Of a DNA stretch of 10,633 bases, positions 1-6,963 are shown piece after piece (the first letter of the stretch is position 1; every line of letters starts with the position of its first letter). The notes under the pieces were generated by a model that had not been told where the DNA came from, made no database searches, and saw only the letters and a program-made list of their open reading frames with translations. The DNA is from Chloroflexota bacterium (GTDB taxonomy: Bacteria > Chloroflexota > Dehalococcoidia > Tepidiformales > Tepidiformaceae). Location: NCBI GenBank assembly GCA_963169135.1, contig CAUJEQ010000246.1, positions 1-10,633 on the forward strand. Direction: 5' to 3'. Position numbers and translations under genes: made by a program.

Positions 1-2
1 CG

Positions 3-569
3 TTGCTCTGCACCTACGCGTGGGAGTCCGGGCAGGCGAAGATCGATTGTTCGACGAGCTTCTCCGAGGACTACACGGAGATCACGTGGACCGCGACGAA
101 CGCCACACCGGCGCTGGTGACGACCTTCGCCAAGACGTTCACGACCTACCGGGCCAGCGCGGGCACCACGACGGTGCAGGCGAAGGTGTGTTACGGGGCC
201 GTGTGTACGAACTCGGCGGCGGTGGACGTTATTGTTGGTTCCGCGCCGGTGGTGTTGTCGACGGTCCTGAGCCTGGTTGGTCCGGACGGAGATGTGTGCG
301 ACTCAACGCCCGTCCAGCTGTATGCGTACATCGCGAACTGGGATCCAAACGGGCCATATCCGACCGGGCTCATCACGTTTTACGACCAGGGCACGCCGAT
401 CGGGACCCTCCCAGTTGAGTCGGGAGAACCACAGGCGATTTTCAGCACAGTGTTTCCCGACGAAGGGGATCACTCGGTCTACGCTACATACAGTGGCGAC
501 AACGCTTGGAGCCCCGCAAGTTCGGCGACGGTGGGTTTCGCGAGCAGCTTCTACATCTGTAATCCATAG
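3..569 (+). CDS. PKD/Ig-like repeat protein, C-terminal fragment
   Basis: The frame is open from the left edge, so this is the last 188 codons of a longer gene; the first TTG at position 3 is not a convincing start. Two beta-sandwich-like segments can be seen. Residues about 1-78 look PKD/Ig-like, rich in Thr and aromatic residues with several cysteines. Residues about 80-180 match the bacterial Ig-like repeat of the Big_3_5 type, with the signatures ITFYDQGTPIG and VYATYSGDNAWSP. Such domains usually belong to secreted, surface or fibre proteins that bind or act as spacers. No membrane segment or sorting signal is visible at the C-terminus, which ends in FYICNP. The stop codon lies two bases before the ATPase start, so the gene is probably in the same transcript as the injection system. 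A role as tail fibre or surface component is inference only. The Ig-like call is firm, the function unknown. Confidence 0.8.
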   Translation: MLCTYAWESGQAKIDCSTSFSEDYTEITWTATNATPALVTTFAKTFTTYRASAGTTTVQAKVCYGAVCTNSAAVDVIVGSAPVVLSTVLSLVGPDGDVCDSTPVQLYAYIANWDPNGPYPTGLITFYDQGTPIGTLPVESGEPQAIFSTVFPDEGDHSVYATYSGDNAWSPASSATVGFASSFYICNP

Positions 570-571
570 GT

Positions 572-2593
572 ATGGCTGACCTCCCAATGGGCACATCACG
601 CTCCGATCGTCCCATCCTCGTCTTGCTCGCCGGCGAGATTGAGCGCATGCGCGCGGCCGGCGTGCCCGTGGGCGAGGACGACCTGCGCGGGCTCTACATC
701 CCCGACGCGGAGGCAGACCGCCTGCTGGGCGAAGAGGCCGAGGACGTGGCCGAGGAGCGGCTCGCGGCGCTGTCGGCCGCCTGCGGCCTCTCGGGGCTCG
801 AAGAGGGGATCGTCCGGCTCTGCCTGGCAGCGGAAACCCGCCCCGGCGTCGAGCGGCTGATCGCCTACGCCCAGGACGATGTCTCGCGGCGCCGGCCCCG
901 TGTCGAGCTTGCGCTCCGGTTGCTGTCGGAGGACCCACTTGCAGCGCTTGGTGCGTTCGATGAACAGCTGCCGCTACGGCGCCACCGCCTGGTCGAGTTG
1001 CTCGATGACCCGGGCCAGCCAGCGACGCCGCTGCCATCGAAGACGCTCGTGCTCGACGACCGCGTGCTGCGCTTCCTCCTTGGGGGCGACGGCATCGATG
1101 CGGCCATCGCCACCTCGACACGCCTGCACCCCGCCCCCGGGGCGCTCCACGCAGCCACGCCGGAGGTCGACCTGGTGGCGCGTCACCCGGCGACCGAGCT
1201 CACGCCGCCGGTGGTGGCACTCTGGGGACCGGACCCGGGGCGGATCCGCGACACGGCCCTGTACATCGCGATCCGGGGCGGCCTGGATTGCCTGGTCGAA
1301 TTCGACGCGACCCGGGCGAGGGACGGCGCGTCCGGCGCCGACGATGTACTGGCGCGGGCCGGCCGGGAGGCGGCGCTTCAGCACGGCGCCCTGCTTGTCA
1401 CCGGGATCGACGCGCTGGAAAGCCCGGCCCGTGACCATCTCATCGCTGCCTCGGAGCGTTCAGCGGCACCGCTGACGCTGCTTGCGAGCGAAGCCGAGGC
1501 GGCATTCCCTGGACCACTGTTGCATGTGCCGGGGCTCGACTACGAGTCACGCCTGGAACTCTGGAAGGAGTCGCTCTCGGACATGGACAGCGACGCCGGG
1601 ACGGACGAAATCGAGGCCCTGGCCGGGAAGTTCCGGCTCGGCAAGGACGCGATCACGGCAGCGGTGCGAACAGCCCATGGCCGCGCAGTGGCGCGCGACC
1701 CGGACCGGCCGTCGATTGGCCGCCAGGACCTGTACGCGGGGGCGAGAGCACAATCGGCGCCCATCCTGGGCACGCTCGCCTCAAAGATCGCCCCACATTA
1801 TGTCTGGGATGACATCGTGCTCGAGGACGACCCGCTGGAGCAGCTCCGCGAGTTCTGCGGGATGATTGAACACCGCCACCTGGTGTACGACACGTGGGGG
1901 TTCGACCGGAAGCTGGCGATGGGCAAGGGCGTGATCGCCCTCTTCGCCGGGCAGTCGGGCACGGGCAAGACGATGGCTGCCGACGTGATGGCGGGTCAGC
2001 TCGGCCTGGAGCTCTACAAGATTGACCTCTCGGGCGTGGTCAGCAAGTACATCGGCGAGACCGAGAAGAACATCGGCGCGATCTTCCGGGACGCCGAGTC
2101 CTCGAATGCGATCCTGTTCTTCGACGAGGCGGACGCACTGTTCGGCAAGCGATCCGAAGTGCGGGACGCCCACGACCGCTATGCGAACATCGAGACGGCT
2201 TACCTCCTCCAACGGATGGAGGAGTACTCAGGCGCGGTGATCCTTTCGACGAACCTGAAGATGAACCTCGATGAGGCCTTCCTGCGCCGCATGCACTTTG
2301 TGATCGACTTCCCGATGCCGGAAGAGCCGTACCGGCTGCGGATCTGGAAGTCGACGATACCGCCGGAGCTGCCGCTCGACCCCGGGATCGACCTCGCGTT
2401 CCTGGCCCGGCAATTCAAGATCAGTGGCGGGAACATCCGGAACATTGTGCTGGCGGCGGCATTCCTGGCGGCCGAAGATGGCGGGCCGATCGGTATGGGG
2501 CACCTCATTCGCGCAACGCGGCGCGAGTTCCAGAAGCTCGGGCGGATGGTGACCGAGGCCGAATTCGGCGACCACATCGCCTATCTTCGTTAG
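572..2593 (+). CDS. AAA+ ATPase of the eCIS (Afp15/Pvc15-like)
   Basis: This 673-residue protein has a full AAA+ module in its C-terminal half. Walker A is GQSGTGKT at residues 461-467 (lysine 466). Walker B is ILFFDEAD at 514-521. The sensor-1 asparagine is N561 in ILSTN, and candidate arginine fingers are R572 and R573 in FLRRM. The pore-loop stretch SKYIGETEKN follows the first helix. The N-terminal half (about 1-400) holds a helical region and a degenerate second ATPase-like fold: GPDPGRIRD at 219-227 occupies a P-loop position but lacks the Lys-Thr pair. This two-part architecture is usual for the ATPase encoded in eCIS loci. Its proposed role is assembly or recycling of the contractile particle in the cytoplasm. 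The start is the ATG two bases after the preceding stop, with no clear Shine-Dalgarno, which suggests translational coupling; an alternative ATG lies at 587. Family assignment is firm, the exact role is known only by analogy. Confidence 0.94.
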   Translation: MADLPMGTSRSDRPILVLLAGEIERMRAAGVPVGEDDLRGLYIPDAEADRLLGEEAEDVAEERLAALSAACGLSGLEEGIVRLCLAAETRPGVERLIAYAQDDVSRRRPRVELALRLLSEDPLAALGAFDEQLPLRRHRLVELLDDPGQPATPLPSKTLVLDDRVLRFLLGGDGIDAAIATSTRLHPAPGALHAATPEVDLVARHPATELTPPVVALWGPDPGRIRDTALYIAIRGGLDCLVEFDATRARDGASGADDVLARAGREAALQHGALLVTGIDALESPARDHLIAASERSAAPLTLLASEAEAAFPGPLLHVPGLDYESRLELWKESLSDMDSDAGTDEIEALAGKFRLGKDAITAAVRTAHGRAVARDPDRPSIGRQDLYAGARAQSAPILGTLASKIAPHYVWDDIVLEDDPLEQLREFCGMIEHRHLVYDTWGFDRKLAMGKGVIALFAGQSGTGKTMAADVMAGQLGLELYKIDLSGVVSKYIGETEKNIGAIFRDAESSNAILFFDEADALFGKRSEVRDAHDRYANIETAYLLQRMEEYSGAVILSTNLKMNLDEAFLRRMHFVIDFPMPEEPYRLRIWKSTIPPELPLDPGIDLAFLARQFKISGGNIRNIVLAAAFLAAEDGGPIGMGHLIRATRREFQKLGRMVTEAEFGDHIAYLR

Positions 2594-2663
2594 CTTCCAA
2601 CACCGTTCCCGCTGGCGGGCGGGACAATAGCGGCTATCATGTGCGCCGGGAGGTCCGCAGAGC

Positions 2664-3509
2664 ATGCCTGACTATCAGCCCGCCGACGCAGAACGCGCGC
2701 TCCACAGCAAACGCTCCGACACCGCCGCAGCCGCGCCCCGCAAGGATCCAGGGCAGCACGCGCATCCGCTCGTCGCCCTGCAGGCACGCGCTGGCAACCA
2801 GGCTGTCGCGCGAATGGTGCAGCGTGCGGCCGAAGAGGAAGAGCTCCAGATGAAGCACGACCCCTCGATCCAGCGCGAAGCCGAGGAAGAAGAGCTCCAG
2901 ATGAAGCACGACCCCTCGATCCAGCGCGAAGCCGAGGAAGAAGAGCTCCAGATGAAGCACGACCCCTCGATCCAGCGCGAAGGCGAGGAAGAGGAAGAGC
3001 TCCAGATGAAGCACGACCCTTCGATCCAGCGCGAGGGCGAGGAGGAGGAAGAGCTGCAGATGAAGCACGACGCCACTCCGCGTGTGGGGCTCGAAGGGGG
3101 TCCGGTCGGACAGGACATCGCGTCGCAGATCGACTCGCAGCGAGGTGGCGGCTCGGGCCTCGCCTCCGGTTTCCGATCGCAGATGGAGGGCGCATTCGGC
3201 GCGGATTTTGGAGAGGTCCGGGTCCACCAGGGAGCCCAGGCGGATACGTTGAACCGGCAGATGACGGCGAAGGCGTTCACCACGGGCAACGATATTTTCC
3301 TCCGTTCGGACGCATCCACCGGTGATAGCCACCTGATGGCGCACGAATTGACCCACGTCGTCCAACAGCGCTCGGGCGGCGGCTCATCCGGGGGGGGTAT
3401 GACGGCGGGCCCGGCCAACGACCCGCAAGAACACGAGGCCGACCAGGTGGCATCGGAAGTGCTTTCCGGCGGCGTGCAGCGCGAGCTGGAACAGGAAGTC
3501 CGGGCCTAG
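2664..3509 (+). CDS. DUF4157 protein with acidic tandem repeats and HExxH motif
   Basis: This 281-residue protein is of a kind often encoded in eCIS loci. Residues 35-54 carry the linker motif LQARAGNQAVARMVQR. Residues 56-136 are tandem repeats of 17-18 residues, each with an acidic run followed by LQMKHDPSIQRE. Residues about 150-236 are the DUF4157 domain, including FGEVRVHQG and the zinc-peptidase-like HELTH (H227, E228, H231). A downstream EHEAD (residues 256-260) could supply a third metal ligand. The motif set fits a metallopeptidase-like fold, but activity is not shown by sequence. No signal peptide or membrane segment is seen. The start ATG is preceded by GGGAGG at 2648-2653. It lies between the ATPase and tail-cap genes, so it is likely a structural accessory, a maturation protease or a carried effector; I cannot choose among these. 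Confidence 0.92.
   Translation: MPDYQPADAERALHSKRSDTAAAAPRKDPGQHAHPLVALQARAGNQAVARMVQRAAEEEELQMKHDPSIQREAEEEELQMKHDPSIQREAEEEELQMKHDPSIQREGEEEEELQMKHDPSIQREGEEEEELQMKHDATPRVGLEGGPVGQDIASQIDSQRGGGSGLASGFRSQMEGAFGADFGEVRVHQGAQADTLNRQMTAKAFTTGNDIFLRSDASTGDSHLMAHELTHVVQQRSGGGSSGGGMTAGPANDPQEHEADQVASEVLSGGVQRELEQEVRA
2829..3071 (+). repeat. In-frame tandem repeat, 51/54 bp units
   Basis: Five units lie head to tail inside the DUF4157 gene: 2829-2879, 2880-2930 and 2931-2981 (51 bp each), 2982-3035 (54 bp), and a partial unit 3036-3071. Units 2 and 3 are identical at the DNA level, and unit 1 differs from them at two bases, both silent. Units 4 and 5 carry one extra Glu codon and begin with Gly instead of Ala. 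The near-identity suggests recent expansion by slippage or unequal exchange, so copy number may vary between strains. The encoded segment should be a charged, flexible or helical linker before the DUF4157 domain. Confidence 0.96.
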
Positions 3510-3530
3510 GCCGGCCAGAGGCGTGTAACC

Positions 3531-4346
3531 GTGCTCAACGACGTCGACGAAACGCTGAAGCAGTACCTGATTGCCGACGTGCCCATCGAGCGCGGCGAAG
3601 TTGACGTGTCATTCGAACGTCCGACGCGGGAGTGGTCCGGACGGCTGTCCAAGCCCACCCTCAGCCTCTTCATGTTCGATATCCGTGAGCGATCCGGTTT
3701 CCGGGACGACACCGCAGCGAAGCAACGGACGTCCATGGGGCTCGTCGCCCAGCAACTGCCGCCCCGCCGGGTGGACCTGAGCTATATGGTCACGGCGTGG
3801 GCCCGGGAACCCGAGGACGAGCACCGGATCCTGGGCCGGGTGCTGGCCTCGCTTTACCGGGCGACGGAGATTCCACCACGCCACTTCCAGGGCGAACTTC
3901 GCGACTCGGAATACCCGCTGCTCGGACGCATCGCACCGCCTGACCACATCATCAAGCCGGCCGACCTCTGGGGGGTAATGGACAACGAACTGCGGACTTC
4001 CCTGACCTGGGTAGTGACGGCTCCGCTGCAGGTCTTCGCCCCGGTCACAGGACCGCTGGTGCGCACGGTGGAGCTCGGTTTCGGCGAGACCGGTGAGGAG
4101 TCGCGAGAGCGGTGGATCCAGGTTGCCGGTCTCGTGCATCGGAAGGACGACCCGCTGGCGGTTGTCGCAGGAGTCCGCGTCTCGGTGGTTGGCACGGCCC
4201 ACACGGCGGTGACCGGGACGGATGGAAAGTTCACGTTCGCCGGAGTGCTCGCGGGTGAGCACACGTTGGCCATCGTGACTGCCGAGGGAGAGGAGCGAAC
4301 GCAGAGTGTGTTCGTGCCTTCGGCTTCGTACGACATCGAACTGTAG
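3531..4346 (+). CDS. DUF4255 (Pvc16/Afp16-like) tail terminator with regulatory-like C-terminal domain
   Basis: This 271-residue protein matches the Pvc16 N-terminal (DUF4255) family over residues about 1-185. It opens with NDVDETLKQYL, then has the conserved-looking VDLSYMVTAW (81-90) and a C-terminal TAPLQVFAPV segment. Afp16/Pvc16 proteins cap the distal end of the sheath-tube and set or stabilise tail length. Residues about 197-262 add a small beta-sandwich resembling the carboxypeptidase regulatory-like domain, with GVRVSVVGT, TGTDGKFTFAGV and EHTLAIV. That makes the protein longer than the bare cap domain and could display a binding surface at the cap. Translation probably starts at GTG 3531, 21 bases after the previous stop, with AGAGG at 3517-3521 as ribosome site. 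The first domain is confident. The second is recognised by pattern only. Confidence 0.92.
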   Translation: MLNDVDETLKQYLIADVPIERGEVDVSFERPTREWSGRLSKPTLSLFMFDIRERSGFRDDTAAKQRTSMGLVAQQLPPRRVDLSYMVTAWAREPEDEHRILGRVLASLYRATEIPPRHFQGELRDSEYPLLGRIAPPDHIIKPADLWGVMDNELRTSLTWVVTAPLQVFAPVTGPLVRTVELGFGETGEESRERWIQVAGLVHRKDDPLAVVAGVRVSVVGTAHTAVTGTDGKFTFAGVLAGEHTLAIVTAEGEERTQSVFVPSASYDIEL

Positions 4347-4394
4347 CGTTTTGCACGGTTTTGGTGCTTGACTTGACGAATATCTCCCTAAGTG

Positions 4395-4425
4395 TTGCGC
4401 AGGCAGCGGTGGTTGCTGCTAATAT
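4395..4425 (+). promoter_or_regulatory. Probable extended -10 promoter for the sheath gene
   Basis: The 127-base gap before the sheath gene is clearly richer in A and T than its neighbours. It holds TGCTAATAT at 4417-4425, an extended -10 (TG-N-TAATAT), with a weak -35 candidate TTGCGC at 4395-4400 (spacer 19). Two overlapping TTGAC-like hexamers at 4368-4378 are further away and have no good -10 at standard spacing. Transcription would begin near 4432, giving a leader of about 40 bases. The leader contains a short hairpin (ACGGG 4436-4440 with CCCGT 4447-4451) and the ribosome site GAGGAG at 4464-4469. An internal promoter would let sheath and tube be made in excess of the upstream genes. 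This is seen by pattern only. Confidence 0.45.
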
Positions 4426-4473
4426 TGCCGCGCCCACGGGCACCCGCCCGTCAATTCGCACCTGAGGAGCCCT

Positions 4474-6012
4474 ATGGCTACGTCGTATCTAACGCCCGGC
4501 GTCTACGTCGAAGAAGTGGACCGGGGGACAAAGCCCATCGAAGGCGTCGGCACAGCCGTTGCCGCCTTCCTGGGAGTCGCCGAGAAGGGGCCGGTCGGTA
4601 AGGCGACCATGATCGCCAACTGGACGCAATACGTTGACGTGTTCGGGGGATTCATCCCCGGCGCGTACCTGGCGCACGCTGTCTTCGGTTACTTCAACAA
4701 CGGCGGAGGCCTTTGCTACGTCGTCCGGATCGGTGGAGAAGACACCGGCGGCGCCGCGGCACCGCAGCCAATCGCCGAAATCAGCGCCAAAGGCGCGCAG
4801 GGGACCGCTACCATCCGCGCCCTCCCCAAGCCGGACGTGAACGCCGACGGGCTGACCATCGAGGTGACGGCCGGTGACGACGACAGCTTCACGATCTCGG
4901 TGAAGGGCTTCGGCGGAGCCGAAGAGAAGTTCGAAGGCCTGACGCTTGGCAAAGGCGCCAAGAACGCCTTCGACGTGGTGAACAAGCAATCCACGCTGGT
5001 CCAGCTCGAGGAAGTAAAAGTTGCCGGCTTGAGCCTGGCCGACCGGGCACCGGCACCGGGAACCTACCCCCTGGCGCTGCCGTCGGCGACAACCACCGCG
5101 GTGGTGCCGGTGACGCCGTCCCAGTACCAGGGCGACGTCACCGAGCGCAGCGGCATCGACGGCCTGGAGGCCGTCGAGGAAATCACGATGGTGCTCGCTC
5201 CCGACATCATGGCCGCCTACCAGGCCGGTGTACTGGATATGGATGGCGTGAAAGCCGTGCAGCTCGCGATGATTGCGCACTGCGAGCGCATGGGCGATCG
5301 GGTGGCCATCATTGACACGCCGCCCGACCTGAACGCGCAGCAGGTGAAGGAATGGCGGATGAATACCGCCGGATACGACTCGAAATACGCGGCCATGTAC
5401 TACCCATGGGTGACGGTCGCGGACGCGACACCGAACGCGAAGAGCACGACGATCACGCTCCCACCGTCAGGCCACATCGCCGGGATCTGGGCGCGGAACG
5501 ACAACGAACGGGGCGTGCACAAGGCGCCAGCGAACGAAGTCATCCGTGGCGTTATTTCCCTGCCGATCAACCTGACGGGTGCCGAGCAGAGCGTACTCAA
5601 CCCGAACGGCGTCAATTGCCTGCGCGTGTTCGCCGGGCGCGGCATCCGCGTCTGGGGTGCCCGCACGCTTTCGAGCGACCCGTCGTGGCGCTATCTGAAC
5701 GTCCGCCGGTTGTTCAACTTCGTGGAGAAGTCGATCGAGGGCGGCACCCAGTGGGCCGTCTTCGAGCCGAACGACTCGATGCTGTGGGCGAAGATGCGCC
5801 GCGACATCGGTGCTTTCCTGCGGGTGGTCTGGCGCTCGGGAGCGCTCTTCGGCGATACGCCGGAGCAGGCGTTCTTCGTGAAGTGCGATGCCGAAAACAA
5901 TCCCCAGGAGACACGCGACCTCGGCCAGTTGATTGTGGACATCGGCATTGCGCCGGTGAAGCCGGCCGAATTCGTCATCTTCCGCATCAGCCAGTACGCG
6001 CCGGAGGCCTAA
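4474..6012 (+). CDS. Contractile tail sheath protein
   Basis: This is a 512-residue phage tail sheath family protein, the contractile outer cylinder of the eCIS (Afp2-4 / gp18-like). The N-terminus has the hallmark LTPGVYVEEVDRG, which forms the arm linking neighbouring subunits. The C-terminus ends in the equally typical AEFVIFRISQ at about 497-507, used in the same inter-subunit strand exchange. The conserved core includes RVAIIDTPPDL, SKYAAMYYPWV and WRYLNVRRLFNFVEKSIEGG. Residues about 90-210 are more variable and beta-rich, which in this family is a domain exposed on the outside of the sheath. Only one sheath gene is visible, whereas Afp has three. GAGGAG at 4464-4469 lies four bases from the ATG. 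The gene likely starts a transcript of its own and is followed after 47 bases by the tube gene. Confidence 0.97.
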   Translation: MATSYLTPGVYVEEVDRGTKPIEGVGTAVAAFLGVAEKGPVGKATMIANWTQYVDVFGGFIPGAYLAHAVFGYFNNGGGLCYVVRIGGEDTGGAAAPQPIAEISAKGAQGTATIRALPKPDVNADGLTIEVTAGDDDSFTISVKGFGGAEEKFEGLTLGKGAKNAFDVVNKQSTLVQLEEVKVAGLSLADRAPAPGTYPLALPSATTTAVVPVTPSQYQGDVTERSGIDGLEAVEEITMVLAPDIMAAYQAGVLDMDGVKAVQLAMIAHCERMGDRVAIIDTPPDLNAQQVKEWRMNTAGYDSKYAAMYYPWVTVADATPNAKSTTITLPPSGHIAGIWARNDNERGVHKAPANEVIRGVISLPINLTGAEQSVLNPNGVNCLRVFAGRGIRVWGARTLSSDPSWRYLNVRRLFNFVEKSIEGGTQWAVFEPNDSMLWAKMRRDIGAFLRVVWRSGALFGDTPEQAFFVKCDAENNPQETRDLGQLIVDIGIAPVKPAEFVIFRISQYAPEA

Positions 6013-6042
6013 TCGGCCCAGCACCGGTTGACTACTGCTACT

Positions 6043-6049
6043 AAAGGAG
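6043..6049 (+). promoter_or_regulatory. Strong ribosome binding site of the first tube gene
   Basis: AAAGGAG sits ten bases before the ATG at 6060 in the 47-base sheath-tube gap. It is among the best Shine-Dalgarno matches in the window and fits the high output needed for the tube protein. The rest of the gap shows no hairpin or promoter that I can support. Confidence 0.75.
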
Positions 6050-6059
6050 CACTTGCCCA

Positions 6060-6509
6060 ATGCCCGCACGTGAAACAGATCCGCTAACAGGTTTTAGCTT
6101 CGCCCTCGATGCTGGAGATCAGATCAAGGGGTACTTCACCGAGATCTCCGGCCTCGGGTCGGAGACCGAGGTTGTGGAACACAAAATCGTCGACGGCAAA
6201 GGCCGCGACCTCATCCAGAAGATCCCCGGACGCTTGAAGTTCACGGATGTGACCCTCAAGCGAGGGGTCACCAAGACGGTGGACATGTGGGACTGGCGAA
6301 AGCTGGTAGAGGACGGAAACATCGTCGGAGCACGGACCAACGCGAGCATCACGATGTTCGACCAGAGCCTGACCCCTGTGGCGGCCTGGGAGCTCATCAA
6401 CGTGTGGCCTTCCAAGATCACAGGCCCGCAGATGCAGTCCGACTCAACGGCGTTCGGCATCGAAGAGCTGACGCTGGTGTTCGAGGACATGAAGCGCGTC
6501 AAGATGTAG
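6060..6509 (+). CDS. Inner tube protein 1 (Afp1/gp19-like)
   Basis: This 149-residue protein belongs to the phage tail tube family (T4 gp19-like, Afp1/Pvc1), hexamers of which stack into the rigid inner tube driven out by sheath contraction. Characteristic segments are GFSFALDAGD near the start, FTEISGLGSETEVVEH (residues 26-41), IPGRLKFTDVTLKRGVT (55-71), and the closing TAFGIEELTLVFEDMK. Length is normal for the family. It is paralogous to the tube protein at 7133-7579: both carry an F-T-x-V-T-L-K-R-G-V-T block at the same residue positions (61-71). Its position directly behind the sheath gene is the standard eCIS and contractile-phage order. Confidence 0.96.
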   Translation: MPARETDPLTGFSFALDAGDQIKGYFTEISGLGSETEVVEHKIVDGKGRDLIQKIPGRLKFTDVTLKRGVTKTVDMWDWRKLVEDGNIVGARTNASITMFDQSLTPVAAWELINVWPSKITGPQMQSDSTAFGIEELTLVFEDMKRVKM

Positions 6510-6528
6510 GTTCGGGGTCCCACGGCCT

Positions 6529-6578
6529 CTGGAAAGACGCTCTGAGGCAGGGGTCGACGCGGCTCCTGCCTCTTCCAG
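6529..6578 (+). terminator. Long hairpin after tube gene 1, possible attenuator
   Basis: In the 85-base gap between tube 1 and the chaperone gene, 6544-6556 pairs with 6560-6572. This gives 13 consecutive pairs (eight Watson-Crick from the base, then a mix including two G-T wobbles) closing a three-base loop. An outer arm, CTGGAA at 6529-6534, also pairs with TTCCAG at 6573-6578 across a one-sided nine-base bulge. The bases that follow are only mildly T-rich, so this is not a classical full terminator. It could be a partial terminator or an mRNA 3'-end stabiliser that keeps tube output above that of the chaperone genes. Confidence 0.45.
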
Positions 6579-6594
6579 TCTCGATGGCTAAGTA

Positions 6595-6963
6595 ATGAAC
6601 GCACTGCAAACCGAGTTCGAGTTCACGCTCCCCCAGGGGTATGTGGACTCCACGGGGACACTCCACCGCGAAGGGCGGATGCGTCTCGCGACCGCCATGG
6701 ACGAGATTGCCCCGCTGCGAGACCCGCGCGTGCGGGAGAACCAGGCGTACCTGGTTGTCATCCTGCTCTCGCGGGTCATCACCAGGCTCGGTTCGCTGCC
6801 GCAGGTTACGCCGCACGAGATCGAGAATCTCTTCACCGGCGACCTGGCGTTCCTGCAGCGTCTGTACCGGCAAATCAACGAGCAAGGAACGACACTGGTA
6901 CCGGTGGTCTGCCCGGAATGCTCAACCCCCATCGATGTGGACATTTCACGCCTGGGGGGATAG
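6595..6963 (+). CDS. Probable tail assembly chaperone (upstream frame)
   Basis: This 122-residue protein starts with an F-E-F-T-L-P-x-G-Y segment, then has HREGRMRLATAMDEI, the hydrophobic VILLSRVITRLGSL (55-68), and VTPHEIENLFTGDLAFLQ. This pattern resembles phage tail assembly chaperones of the Mu gp41/TAC type, small proteins that bind the tape measure during tail assembly. A CPEC motif at 106-109 lies near the C-terminus, with no second Cys pair visible. No clear Shine-Dalgarno precedes ATG 6595. A three-codon frame (ATG GCT AAG TAA at 6584-6595) ends by overlapping the start as TAATG. The last codons, CTG GGG GGA TAG, form a canonical -1 slippery heptamer, so a fraction of ribosomes may continue into the DUF6760 frame and make a 179-residue fusion. 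Family assignment is by pattern, not by search. Confidence 0.78.
   Translation: MNALQTEFEFTLPQGYVDSTGTLHREGRMRLATAMDEIAPLRDPRVRENQAYLVVILLSRVITRLGSLPQVTPHEIENLFTGDLAFLQRLYRQINEQGTTLVPVVCPECSTPIDVDISRLGG

Noticed and set aside
303..1121. Minus-strand ORF of 272 codons opposite the Ig-like and ATPase genes
   Set aside because: It is Arg/Ala-rich shadow sequence that crosses the boundary of two well-supported plus-strand genes.
2606..2640. Possible promoter (TATCAT at 2635-2640) and small CCCGC/GCGGG hairpin in the 70-base gap before the DUF4157 gene
   Set aside because: No acceptable -35 hexamer at 16-18 bases, and the hairpin has only five pairs and no T-run. The gap may simply be an in-operon spacer.
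3503..3512. Perfect 10-base palindrome GGCCTAGGCC over the stop of the DUF4157 gene
   Set aside because: It has no loop for an RNA hairpin and is single-copy; likely chance in GC-rich DNA.
6584..6595. Three-codon frame ATG GCT AAG TAA overlapping the chaperone start as TAATG
   Set aside because: It could couple translation, but it has no ribosome site of its own and is the tail of a longer shadow frame; probably chance.
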